DNA of 45,353 bases from CAZLCC01 sp964558365 (GTDB lineage: Bacteria > Patescibacteriota > Saccharimonadia > Saccharimonadales > Saccharimonadaceae), in the NCBI GenBank assembly GCA_964558365.1, contig CAZLCC010000009.1:1-45353 (forward strand), read 5' to 3'. Of the stretch, positions 25,750 through 34,658 are shown in pieces. The notes beneath the pieces were generated by a model. It made no database searches and was not told the origin of the DNA. It saw only the letters and a program-made list of their open reading frames with translations. How positions within the stretch are numbered: position 1 is the stretch's first letter; every line of letters begins with the position of its first letter. Made by a program: the position numbers and the translations under genes.

Positions 25750-26850
25750 ATGAAATTAACCGTCACTCAAGAAAATTTATCTAAAGCACTTAGCGCAGTT
25801 GGAAGAGTTGCAAATAGTAAAACGCCTTTGCCAATTCTTAATAACATTCTTCTTAGAACAGACAATAATCGTCTACTTGTAGCAGCAACAAACTTGGAAA
25901 TTGCTATTGTTGAACATATTGGCGCAAAGGTTGATGGTGACGGTGCAATTACTATACCGGCGCGGCTTGTTATGGATTTTGTTAGCAATCTCCCAAAAGG
26001 TAATATTAATCTCTCTGTTGAAGAATCACATCTTCATATTGAATCTGGGTCTTATAAATCAACAATTAATGGCATTTTGGCTGATGAATTTCCAGAGCTA
26101 CCAACTATTAAAGAAAGTGAATCTATATCGCTCAATATCGAAACAGCGACGTTTAAAAAAGCTGTTTCCCAAACTACCATCACCGCTTCAAGCGATACTA
26201 CTCGACCGGTTCTAACAGGAGTCTATGCACATACTTTTGAAAATAATTTATTTATTGCAGCAACTGATGGATATCGCCTTGCAGAACGTCGTTTAAACGA
26301 ACTAAAAAAGGAGCTTTCGGCAATTATTCCAGCTTCAACGCTTCAAGATGTTTTACGCGTCACACCAGATGATTGCAGTGAAGTAAATGTGTTGTTTAAT
26401 GATAGTCAGGTGCGATTTCGAATGGATAATATTGAAATTACTAGTCGTTTAATTGACGATAAATTTCCAGATTATCGCAAGCTTATTCCTCAAAAATCTG
26501 ATATTAATATTAAAATTAATAAAGATGAATTTTTAAGAATTACGAAAATCGCGAGTCTTTTTGCAAGAGAAAGTGCTGGCAGTATCACGATTAAAACAAA
26601 TGCAAAAAAGAATACTCTTTCTATTCACTCCATTGCTTCTCAGTTAGGAGAAAATACATCTGAAGCTGAAGCGGATATAAATGAAGATGGACAAGTAACA
26701 CTTAACTCTCGTTATCTTATTGAGGCGCTTAACGCTATTGAGGGTGAAACAGTCTTGATGAGTTTTAGTGGGAAGATATCCCCCTGTGTTCTTTCTTCTG
26801 ATGAAAAGAGCGTGAATTATAAGCATATAATTATGCCACTAAAGAGTTAA
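25750..26850 (+). CDS. dnaN: DNA polymerase III subunit beta (sliding clamp)
   Basis: The 366-residue protein has the three-fold clamp architecture of DnaN. It begins MKLTVTQENLSKALSAVGRV with the family's NSKTPLPILNNILLR, and has VSQTTITASSDTTRPVLTGV at the start of the second domain followed by TDGYRLAERR. The end MPLKS is a variant of the canonical MPMRL-type C-terminus. It forms the ring that tethers the replicative polymerase. Shine-Dalgarno AAAGG is present before the ATG. It lies between oriC and recF. Confidence 0.96.
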   Translation: MKLTVTQENLSKALSAVGRVANSKTPLPILNNILLRTDNNRLLVAATNLEIAIVEHIGAKVDGDGAITIPARLVMDFVSNLPKGNINLSVEESHLHIESGSYKSTINGILADEFPELPTIKESESISLNIETATFKKAVSQTTITASSDTTRPVLTGVYAHTFENNLFIAATDGYRLAERRLNELKKELSAIIPASTLQDVLRVTPDDCSEVNVLFNDSQVRFRMDNIEITSRLIDDKFPDYRKLIPQKSDINIKINKDEFLRITKIASLFARESAGSITIKTNAKKNTLSIHSIASQLGENTSEAEADINEDGQVTLNSRYLIEALNAIEGETVLMSFSGKISPCVLSSDEKSVNYKHIIMPLKS

Positions 26851-26877
26851 TTTAAATAAGGAGCTATAATAATATAA

Positions 26878-27927
26878 ATGCTCCAATCAATTCGTTTACA
26901 AAATTTTCGATCATATAGTGACCATTCTTTCTCTCTTGATAAAGGGGTCAACGTTGTTATTGGTAAAAATGGTACAGGAAAGACAAATCTTTTAGAAGCG
27001 ATTCTCGTGTTATGCAAAGGTGGCTCGTATAGAACAAATGATGTAAATCTTATTTCATTTCAAAAAGAATGGGCTCGTCTTGATGGTACTTTTAAAGATC
27101 ATGCTAGAGTCGTAAAAATAGCTACTGACTCGCATGATAATACAAAAAAAACTTTTACCATTGATGATAAAAATATTTTGCGGCTAACTCATAAAAATAA
27201 AATCCCTACAGTTTTATTTGAACCAAATCACCTACAACTTCTTATTCGTGGTCCAGAATTTAGAAGAACGTATTTGGATGATATATTGCTTGTTCTCTCC
27301 CCTAGTTATTCTGTTCTTTTAAATCACTATAAACGAGCTTTGGCGCAGCGTAATAAACTTTTAAAAACAAATACAAGCGGATCGCTAGAACAGCTTTTTG
27401 TTTGGGATGTTCGGTTAAGTGAGCTAGGCGGAAAAATTGTTTTAGAAAGGGTAAGGTTGATAAATAGCATTAATCAAGATATTGGCGATATTTATAGTAC
27501 TATTGCTAATAAAAAATCAGACATTTCTTTAGAATATATATCAAAAACAAATCAAGAGAATTACGCATCGGATTTACTAAAACAACTCAAATCTTCTTTA
27601 GACACAGATGTTTTACGAGGCTATACATCACACGGACCACACCGAGACGATATAAGATTTATAATCAATGGAGATAACGCAGTAGACACTGCCTCACGTG
27701 GTGAAACAAGGACTATTCTTTTGTCTTTAAAGATTTTTGAACTCCTAGCGATAGAAAAAATATATGATAAAAAGCCAATATTACTTCTTGACGATGTCTT
27801 TAGCGAGCTCGACACAACTCGCCAACATGCGTTAGTAAATTATTTCAAAAACCATCAAGTGATTATTACGACAACAGATATCAAGGCGCTTATAAAAGGT
27901 GTTAAGGGAAAGATTTTTGAGCTATAA
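26878..27927 (+). CDS. recF: DNA replication and repair protein RecF
   Basis: The 349-residue SMC-like ATPase begins MLQSIRLQNFRSYSDHSF, with Walker A GKNGTGKTN at about 29-37, the RGPEFRRTYLDDILL block near 121, GPHRDDIRF, the ASRGETRTILLSLKI signature and Walker B LLLDDVFSELD near the C-terminus. RecF loads RecA at gapped DNA. The order dnaA-dnaN-recF is classical. Its last 6 bp overlap the convergent gene at 27922-29370. gyrB does not follow here. Confidence 0.95.
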   Translation: MLQSIRLQNFRSYSDHSFSLDKGVNVVIGKNGTGKTNLLEAILVLCKGGSYRTNDVNLISFQKEWARLDGTFKDHARVVKIATDSHDNTKKTFTIDDKNILRLTHKNKIPTVLFEPNHLQLLIRGPEFRRTYLDDILLVLSPSYSVLLNHYKRALAQRNKLLKTNTSGSLEQLFVWDVRLSELGGKIVLERVRLINSINQDIGDIYSTIANKKSDISLEYISKTNQENYASDLLKQLKSSLDTDVLRGYTSHGPHRDDIRFIINGDNAVDTASRGETRTILLSLKIFELLAIEKIYDKKPILLLDDVFSELDTTRQHALVNYFKNHQVIITTTDIKALIKGVKGKIFEL

Positions 27928-29370
27928 ACTTTGATTATTTTCAAAAATAATAGGAATACCTTTATTGTAGAGATTAAGCTTTTTTATTTTTTCTAAGGCA
28001 CTGTTTTTTGCATCTAATATATTTTGTTTAAACAAAGCTTCTTTTGTTGGAGATAGTGTATCCCCAGCTGCCTGAGTTTTTATGTAGATTTTTGGGGTGC
28101 TATTTATGAAAGTATAGTCTATAGTGTAGTCTGCTCCGTAATAAGGTAGTTTGTTGTTTAAAATAGTGAGCACGGCTACTTTTTGTTTGTCTGAGACAAC
28201 TTTATAGACAGAGGCTCCATCCTCATCTGGGTAGGTACTATAAAGTAAATCACTTGAAAAAGAGTCCACCGATACAACCGGATATTGAGATGCAACATAT
28301 AAACTAGACGTAGATTTTTGAGTGTCATATTTCCAAATACCTCCACCTGATGAATATAAGAAAGAATTATTATCTAGCCAGCTATACAAAGATACATCTA
28401 ACTGATCAATAATAGTTGAGGACTTCTTTTCGAAATTATATACAGATAAATAACCTTTATCGTCTATGTAGATAGCTTGCTTAGAATCGGGTGATATCTT
28501 GGCGCCAAATAAATTATCAACGGAAGTGTAGGAGGTTTGATCGTTGTTGATCTTTAGGACAACCGTATCTTCTGGCTCTCTTTCACCGCTTTCATCAATA
28601 TATTCAACTGCGCTTGCTAGGATGATATTTTTGCTAGAGCTTAAGCTATGATTTGTTAAGTCAATATTTGCAACAATTTTCTTGCTTGGCTTTTTGAACG
28701 GTTGAGTATAGAGAGATATATTATCTTGGTATACAATCCAAAAACTACCATCATGGTTACTGACTGTTGAATAGTAGTTATCGCCATTTTTCACATCAAC
28801 AACCGTAATTTTTCCTGTCCTGAGATTTATAACCGATGGTGCCTCGCTATTCTTGATATAAGTAACCAAGGCAAATTCATTATCAATACTGTCGATACTA
28901 GCTACTTGCTGCAGCGGCCAGGGACCACTATTAACAGGCTCTACTGTTGAGTTAAATTTATTTAATACCCTATTCTTAGAGTCATATGCATATATTGCTT
29001 TATCACCACCAATAACCGTATTGGCTTGAGCGGTAAGTATTTTATAAGAATTTTGTTTTTTAGAAAATGTAACCCTTTTATTAACAGACTCTAGCATATG
29101 GGCGTCAAGTGCTATGCGCGAAGATTCATTATCTTTGCGGGCTTTTACTAAATATGTTCCAGGGGTAAGAATGAAGGTGTGTTTCTTTTTGTCTTTACTG
29201 ACCGCAATTTTTTCGGTGCCATTTTTATAAATAACAACAGATGAAATTTGATTAGTTTCAACCGTAAGTAAGAAATGATTGGCTACATTCCACACGATAA
29301 TTAGCAGGGCAAACAAACCTGTAGCTAGCAATATTTTTTTTCTGTGTTGTGTAAAAAAATTATTCAGCAT
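27922..29370 (-). CDS. membrane-anchored protein with PEGA-like and beta-propeller-like regions
   Basis: The 482-residue protein has one N-terminal helix (about 12-33), and the rest should be outside. Residues about 34-95 resemble a PEGA-like beta domain (TFILTPGTYLVKARKD). The rest contains several repeating blade-like stretches with aromatic and Asp residues (AIYIDDKGYLSVYNFEKKSS, SLYSWLDNNSFLYSSGGGIW), suggesting a WD40/PD40-like propeller. No catalytic motif is visible. It is the last gene of the T4SS-like operon, 6 bp after the lysozyme/M23 gene, so it may bind a wall component or other subunits. No specific family is recognised. Confidence 0.6.
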   Translation of the reverse strand: MLNNFFTQHRKKILLATGLFALLIIVWNVANHFLLTVETNQISSVVIYKNGTEKIAVSKDKKKHTFILTPGTYLVKARKDNESSRIALDAHMLESVNKRVTFSKKQNSYKILTAQANTVIGGDKAIYAYDSKNRVLNKFNSTVEPVNSGPWPLQQVASIDSIDNEFALVTYIKNSEAPSVINLRTGKITVVDVKNGDNYYSTVSNHDGSFWIVYQDNISLYTQPFKKPSKKIVANIDLTNHSLSSSKNIILASAVEYIDESGEREPEDTVVLKINNDQTSYTSVDNLFGAKISPDSKQAIYIDDKGYLSVYNFEKKSSTIIDQLDVSLYSWLDNNSFLYSSGGGIWKYDTQKSTSSLYVASQYPVVSVDSFSSDLLYSTYPDEDGASVYKVVSDKQKVAVLTILNNKLPYYGADYTIDYTFINSTPKIYIKTQAAGDTLSPTKEALFKQNILDAKNSALEKIKKLNLYNKGIPIIFENNQSL

Positions 29371-29376
29371 GTAATT

Positions 29377-31752
29377 TTACCTTTCAGACAGAGCGTTATA
29401 GGCCTTTTTTAGGTCAGGTTGAATATCATGTCGGTCTCTGTTAGCATCTTCGCTTGCACATGGCGCGCAGGTGGTTGGAACGGATTGTCTGTGGATATGA
29501 AGGTGCGGTCCTGTGTTTTGCGCACAGTCACCCGGTCCTACAACACCAACTTCTTCTCCAGATTTAATTTTTTGCCCCTCCCTTACTTTTAAGCTATTAG
29601 GCTTCATGTGGGTATAATAGTAGTATAAACCATCGTTTGCTTTAATTTGTATGCGCGGAACATCAAATCCCCCACTACAGCCGCCGGGGTCATCAACCTT
29701 GAAAACAGTACCACCTTTTGCGGCAACAACTTTAGTGCCCACTTTTGCGTGTATATCTCCAGCAGCATAATCATGGTGACAGCTCTTGGCCGATTCATAA
29801 CACCAGACCCATTTGGTTCCACTATACGTAACCCCTTTTTTGATTCCCTCTTTGGAGATGCATAATGGGAATACGAAATCGTTTGATCCTGGGCTGTCAT
29901 CACAAGTTCCAAGACTACCATCTCCACAACTAGTACTTGAGGAACCGGCGTTTTCTAATCCAAGTCCAGCGAGTATTGCCATTGCACCCAGGTTGGCGTT
30001 TTTCTTTCCTCTTGTGCTAGACGGTTCTGCAGTAGAGTCAGGGAATACCATATCAATTGGGTGTGTTGAGTCAAGTCCAGCCATAACATAAGGGCTTTTA
30101 TCTGGGGATGTATGGGCATTTTTATACATAAAGCCACGGTTATAGGCTAAGAAAGCCTTTTTCAAGTCATTTGTACTTGGGTTATTTTTAACATTAACAC
30201 CATATACCATTTTTGCGTTACCTATAAAGTGCTGTGCGGCTTCTACTGCATTTTTCTTTGCGCTGGATGTACCAGACCCGGTACCATCAGGGTTTGTCGA
30301 GCCCAGGGTTTCTCCGGCTAGTAAAGATGTGCCGGGTCTATTGCCAGACTCTCTATAGTGTAAAGCAGCAAGATATTCCCATTTTATGCCAGTTTTTTCG
30401 GCGGCATATTCGTAAAGTGGTTTTAATTTCTCAATATTATTTTTTACTGCTTTAAAAACTTTTTTACTGGTTGGTGGTAGAGATCCAAGTCCAGGGGAGG
30501 CATCTCCTACTTCACACGCGCATGAAGCTACTTCGGTGTTGCTAGAACTGTTTGTGGCGGCAGCACCATCCCCAAACTCTTTCAAAACACCCTCAGCATT
30601 ACTTTGTCTAACATCTAAAGCCGATCCACCAGACCTCTCAAAGCCTGCTTCAAACGCTGTTGCTGCCTCTGTTGGAGTTTTTGCTTTTTTGAGCTCACCC
30701 AGCCCATTACTTGGCAACTCTTTCCATATAAAGTTTAGCTGAATCTTAAAATTGTATGGACTCTTGTCTTTAGCGAAATTCATTAGATTTGCCCATCTTC
30801 CACTGTCCCACTGAGCTATCCCCCAGTGGCTACCGTTTGTCGCTTTAGGGTCAAGACCTTCGCCAGACTCTACCATAAGGTTTCCAACTATACCCGCTGC
30901 CTGTTCTTTGCTTAAGCCCTTTGATACAAAAAAGTTAAACGCTTTTTCTACATTACTGTCACCAGATAGCCCCGCTCCTGACGTAGAAGAAGATTGAGCT
31001 GGGCAACATCCTGTACTGCCAGAGCTTTCACTTCCAGAAGATGTAGAACTTGATGTGTCGCTGAATTTATCAAGGAATTTTTTTGCTGATTTTATGCGTT
31101 TAGAAAGTGAGCCAACCGGATCAGCTGGGTTCTCAAATCCCTTTTGTGAAGAAGTTCCTTGATATGCGGTTGTGGCATCTTCAATGGTTTTGGTGGCCAA
31201 AAAACGTTTTCCGATATCAGCAGGATATTGCGAAGGGGTTTTGCCCTGTATGTGTGCTAAAACTACTGCCGCCTGAGTCTCGGCTGTATAGGGCTTTCCC
31301 TTAACACCAGCTTCTTTCATAGAGTCTAGTAGACGAGTGCCTGGTGTCCACCCTATCATGCCGTAGCCATAGCTGCCCACAACGCGCGGATCTTTGCTTT
31401 CATCTTTTGGAATATTAGCGGCATATTCTGTTCTCATTGGATTCCATCCGCCTTCATTATCAATATTCCCCATCACGGCTGCTGCATGCATGTCATCTAT
31501 ACCTCCGTTTATAAGAGTGTCCCAAACGATTTGCTGTACAGCCTTTTCAGGACCGGTCGTTTCACCGCTTGTTGATGTTGTTGAGGTTTCATCTTCAGAG
31601 TCGGTCGTACACTCTCCGGGATCATAAAAAGCAATTTCACTATCTAAGTAAAAATCAGAAATAGCTTGCGCGGGTGTTTGCACAAACAAGACTAATAGAA
31701 TAACCAAGCCTAAGCTTTTTCTGAAAAAATGTTTCATGGGAGTGAAAAACAT
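29377..31752 (-). CDS. secreted multi-domain peptidoglycan hydrolase: three lysozyme-like domains plus M23 peptidase
   Basis: From the ATG at 31752 the product is 791 residues; this start overlaps the upstream stop as TAATG and has GGGGG before it, whereas a longer frame to 31800 would run into the upstream gene. It has a signal peptide (about 1-30, ending PAQA). Then come two phage-tail-lysozyme-type domains (about 68-233, with MGNIDNEGGWNP, and about 265-400, with VGNLMVESGEGLDP), separated by Ser/Thr/Gly linkers. A third lysozyme-like domain (about 430-600, LAALHYRESGNRPG) follows. The C-terminus (about 640-780) is an M23 endopeptidase with CHHDYAAGD and GPHLHIH zinc motifs. It likely cuts both glycan and peptide bonds for the T4SS-like machine, a VirB1-like role. 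Confidence 0.83.
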   Translation of the reverse strand: MFFTPMKHFFRKSLGLVILLVLFVQTPAQAISDFYLDSEIAFYDPGECTTDSEDETSTTSTSGETTGPEKAVQQIVWDTLINGGIDDMHAAAVMGNIDNEGGWNPMRTEYAANIPKDESKDPRVVGSYGYGMIGWTPGTRLLDSMKEAGVKGKPYTAETQAAVVLAHIQGKTPSQYPADIGKRFLATKTIEDATTAYQGTSSQKGFENPADPVGSLSKRIKSAKKFLDKFSDTSSSTSSGSESSGSTGCCPAQSSSTSGAGLSGDSNVEKAFNFFVSKGLSKEQAAGIVGNLMVESGEGLDPKATNGSHWGIAQWDSGRWANLMNFAKDKSPYNFKIQLNFIWKELPSNGLGELKKAKTPTEAATAFEAGFERSGGSALDVRQSNAEGVLKEFGDGAAATNSSSNTEVASCACEVGDASPGLGSLPPTSKKVFKAVKNNIEKLKPLYEYAAEKTGIKWEYLAALHYRESGNRPGTSLLAGETLGSTNPDGTGSGTSSAKKNAVEAAQHFIGNAKMVYGVNVKNNPSTNDLKKAFLAYNRGFMYKNAHTSPDKSPYVMAGLDSTHPIDMVFPDSTAEPSSTRGKKNANLGAMAILAGLGLENAGSSSTSCGDGSLGTCDDSPGSNDFVFPLCISKEGIKKGVTYSGTKWVWCYESAKSCHHDYAAGDIHAKVGTKVVAAKGGTVFKVDDPGGCSGGFDVPRIQIKANDGLYYYYTHMKPNSLKVREGQKIKSGEEVGVVGPGDCAQNTGPHLHIHRQSVPTTCAPCASEDANRDRHDIQPDLKKAYNALSER

Positions 31753-34655
31753 TAATTGCCCCCAACCGAATAGTGCCAATGTCCATGGTCGGGACACCAC
31801 TCTCCAGTGTATCGCGTGATACCATACTTTTTACCAATCGTATCGGCAAGACTCTTATTTAAACTACATCCAAAATCGATAGCAGTTCCTTTGTAGTGGT
31901 TGCTGTTTCCGCTATGTCCACTACCCGCTCCAGTAATTGAGTTTACATCGACCTTTGACTTTTCTCCTAGTTCAGCCAAAAATTTTAGAAGATTAACATC
32001 AATTTCCACGTCTCCATATGCCGGTTTTCCGTCTGCGGTATTCTTAATATCTTCCGTACAGTATCGACAAAAATTAGAACTATTTAAATCGATGCTTTCA
32101 TTTTTTAATATTTGTTGTGCTAACTCTTGAGCATCGCCACTAATGAGACCTGTGTCATCTTCCTCTTCCGAACCCTGGGCTTCAATATCATCATAGATCG
32201 ATGAGTCGAGGGTGTATAGGCCAAACATGGTATGCTTTACGTCTTTGTTCATACATTCGGCATCTTCAAGAGTCTCGGCATCTGGACACTTCTTTAGAAA
32301 ATCTTCATAGTCTCCAGTCGGATCTCCGCTTGCAGTCACATATCCGCCGTCATACATATAGTCTGTAACTGCTTCGGCGTCATACTGAGGGCTATTGATG
32401 GTATTTGCGCTAAAGCCATATTGAGGATTGCAGAATGGATCAACAGCAACGCCTAGATCTTCATAGTCATTATCCACGCAGATATCGTATGCTTCTGGTT
32501 GAAAATCGGCGTATGTATTGGCTGTGAGGTTTGAAAACGAACCGATAGACAGGCCAGCTATCTTTGTTGGAAAGTTTGAGACAGAAAGGCTATTAAGCGT
32601 TGGCGCACTTGCCACAAACACTTTGCTAAGGAAGCTGTTTGGGTCATTTATATTAAACTGCTCTACCCTACCTTCTTTCGCAAGTTGGATTTGTTTTTCT
32701 CGTATTTCTTGCCTGGCGCCCAAGAGCTGATCTTTGGTGAGCGGTTGTAAGCCCTGTGCTCTGGCACCCGAGGCATTTAAAGCACCAAACCCACCAACAA
32801 AAGCGTTTCCAACATCTTTGCCACGCTCGTCACCGGTGATAACTGTTCCTGTGCTTGCCCGAGCAACATTGGTAATGAGCGGAGGTACAGCATACATCCA
32901 GAAGGCTTGCATTGCGCCCATGCGTGCAAGGGGGTTCTTGGCTACTTTGGCAGCGTTCTTTTTTATACCGCCTTCAACGATTCGCTCAACTCCCTTTTTT
33001 ATAGCTGCCTTCAACGCCACGGTTGACAGCTTCATTCCGGCTTTTGCAGCTTGTCCAACCCCAGGAATTAAAGTGACCGCCACTGCTGTTCCTTGGACTA
33101 TTGGATTGCCAGTTATATCACATCCAGCTTGAGGTATCGTATCGGCAACTTCATTTGCTACGCCGCCCCCACCAAGTTGATATTTCGTTATGTCTTCTCC
33201 CTCTCCTTGTTTGCTAACTTTTCCATCAACACCCCAGTTCCAGCCAAACGAGTCAAATGCAGATTCACCTTGATCATCTTTTGAGGTAAAGTAAGTTGCC
33301 ATATCTGAAATTTCTTGTACAGTATTGCCATCGGCATCACCTGCCTTTATCTGGTTTGCTAGTCTCATGAACTCAAATGAATAGGCTATCAGCTGCCTAT
33401 TGGCAAGTACTTTTTTTGCGGCTGAAACAGATTTAACAATACCCTTCACGCGACAAAACTCATCAAAAATAGCAGTTGGCACAAGAGCACCCCTTAGGGT
33501 ATTCATAGCCCCAGAGCCCCTAACTGAATCAACAGCCTTTTCTACTTCTTTATTTGAGCTGGCGTCAATAGGGTCTGGCGGAACTGCTTTGTTTGGATCA
33601 TCCGCGTCTGCTTTTAGCTCGTCTCCGTAGCCTCTAGTATATTCATCAGTTTGTTTAATCTGTTCATTTGTCTCTTCAATTTTAGCGTTTTCTGAAGCAG
33701 TAGCCGGGTCATCTCCTGTTTTCGTTGCTCTTGTGCCGGCACGTAGCTCTCCTCCGTTATTTGCATTCAACCCTCTAAAGAGCGTTCTTATGCGCACCTT
33801 TTTTTTACTAGGCTCATCATCTTTTGATATGGGCGGTCTTTTGCCGCGAAAAATACCAAATTTTTTCCAAACAGACTTTGCTTTTTCTCCAGCATAAGTC
33901 ATAACGATACCTTTATGAAATGATTTATAGGCTCTATTGCGAAAATCAGCATTACTCCTCATCTCTTTTTCAAATGCTCTTGGGCCATAGCTTTTACCTG
34001 TCCTGGTATCAATAAATTTTTTAGGATTACATCGACCTGGGATAAAACTCCGACCACATTCAACGTCAATGCCTGCCATTTTCAGCTTCTTTTTTTGTAC
34101 AGGTCCAATTCCTTTATACTTACACTTAACAGCAATAGTTCCACATCTTTTGGTAGCCTCTTTGTTCATGGCGCGAATTTGCTTATTTGCGATGTGGGTT
34201 TTTCGGTCTTCTACTATCTGAGAAACAACACCAGCAACATCACCAGTTAGAACTGCGCTCGCAACGTGCACAAGCATGAGAGAGGGGAATATCAGGGTGT
34301 TGAATATAGAAAATATAGATACTCCACCAACGCCAAAAAGAATCCAAACACCTTTTTTCTTCAAGAATTTCTTAGATATCGCGTCCGATTTAGCCTTTTC
34401 GCTTACGTTATTTGTCCATGAGTGACCAGCGTTCTCGCGTTGATCGATAGAAGCCTCTTGGTTGGTTGGTCGAGCATTTCTTTCTGCGTCACCGATGACC
34501 GATCTATCAGCAATATCTTTTTTGATATCCTCGGGGTTTGCATAAGGACTATCAGCATCACCATTAGACGGTAAGGATTTGTGTCGATATGGATCTTGCA
34601 GCTTTTCTTTAGCATCATTTTCAGCTGAATTGGGATCTTTTAATGTGGTCGACAT
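31752..34655 (-). CDS. large membrane protein with C-terminal M15-like peptidase domain
   Basis: The 967-residue protein has a polar N-terminus of about 100 residues and then a strongly hydrophobic stretch (about 107-150). A long mixed region follows, with further hydrophobic segments near 540-570 and around 605-630. The last 80 residues carry a LAS-type (M15-like) zinc peptidase pattern: SNHYKGTAIDFGC (H-x6-D) and DHGHWHYSV. M15 enzymes cleave peptidoglycan stem peptides. It sits between the VirB4 ATPase gene (3 bp upstream) and the lysozyme/M23 gene (TAATG overlap), so it is probably a structural subunit of the same machine with an outward-facing hydrolase. The middle region is not recognised. 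Confidence 0.68.
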   Translation of the reverse strand: MSTTLKDPNSAENDAKEKLQDPYRHKSLPSNGDADSPYANPEDIKKDIADRSVIGDAERNARPTNQEASIDQRENAGHSWTNNVSEKAKSDAISKKFLKKKGVWILFGVGGVSIFSIFNTLIFPSLMLVHVASAVLTGDVAGVVSQIVEDRKTHIANKQIRAMNKEATKRCGTIAVKCKYKGIGPVQKKKLKMAGIDVECGRSFIPGRCNPKKFIDTRTGKSYGPRAFEKEMRSNADFRNRAYKSFHKGIVMTYAGEKAKSVWKKFGIFRGKRPPISKDDEPSKKKVRIRTLFRGLNANNGGELRAGTRATKTGDDPATASENAKIEETNEQIKQTDEYTRGYGDELKADADDPNKAVPPDPIDASSNKEVEKAVDSVRGSGAMNTLRGALVPTAIFDEFCRVKGIVKSVSAAKKVLANRQLIAYSFEFMRLANQIKAGDADGNTVQEISDMATYFTSKDDQGESAFDSFGWNWGVDGKVSKQGEGEDITKYQLGGGGVANEVADTIPQAGCDITGNPIVQGTAVAVTLIPGVGQAAKAGMKLSTVALKAAIKKGVERIVEGGIKKNAAKVAKNPLARMGAMQAFWMYAVPPLITNVARASTGTVITGDERGKDVGNAFVGGFGALNASGARAQGLQPLTKDQLLGARQEIREKQIQLAKEGRVEQFNINDPNSFLSKVFVASAPTLNSLSVSNFPTKIAGLSIGSFSNLTANTYADFQPEAYDICVDNDYEDLGVAVDPFCNPQYGFSANTINSPQYDAEAVTDYMYDGGYVTASGDPTGDYEDFLKKCPDAETLEDAECMNKDVKHTMFGLYTLDSSIYDDIEAQGSEEEDDTGLISGDAQELAQQILKNESIDLNSSNFCRYCTEDIKNTADGKPAYGDVEIDVNLLKFLAELGEKSKVDVNSITGAGSGHSGNSNHYKGTAIDFGCSLNKSLADTIGKKYGITRYTGEWCPDHGHWHYSVGGN

Positions 34656-34658
34656 ACG

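Noticed and set aside
29377..31800. Longer start at 31800 for the lysozyme/M23 gene
   Set aside because: It would overlap the upstream gene by about 49 bp and put non-signal residues before the signal peptide. ATG 31752 has TAATG coupling and a G-rich ribosome-binding site.
29377..34655. Prophage tail module, suggested by the phage-tail-lysozyme-type domains
   Set aside because: No capsid, terminase, portal, tail tube or integrase gene is present, and the neighbours are T4SS-like.
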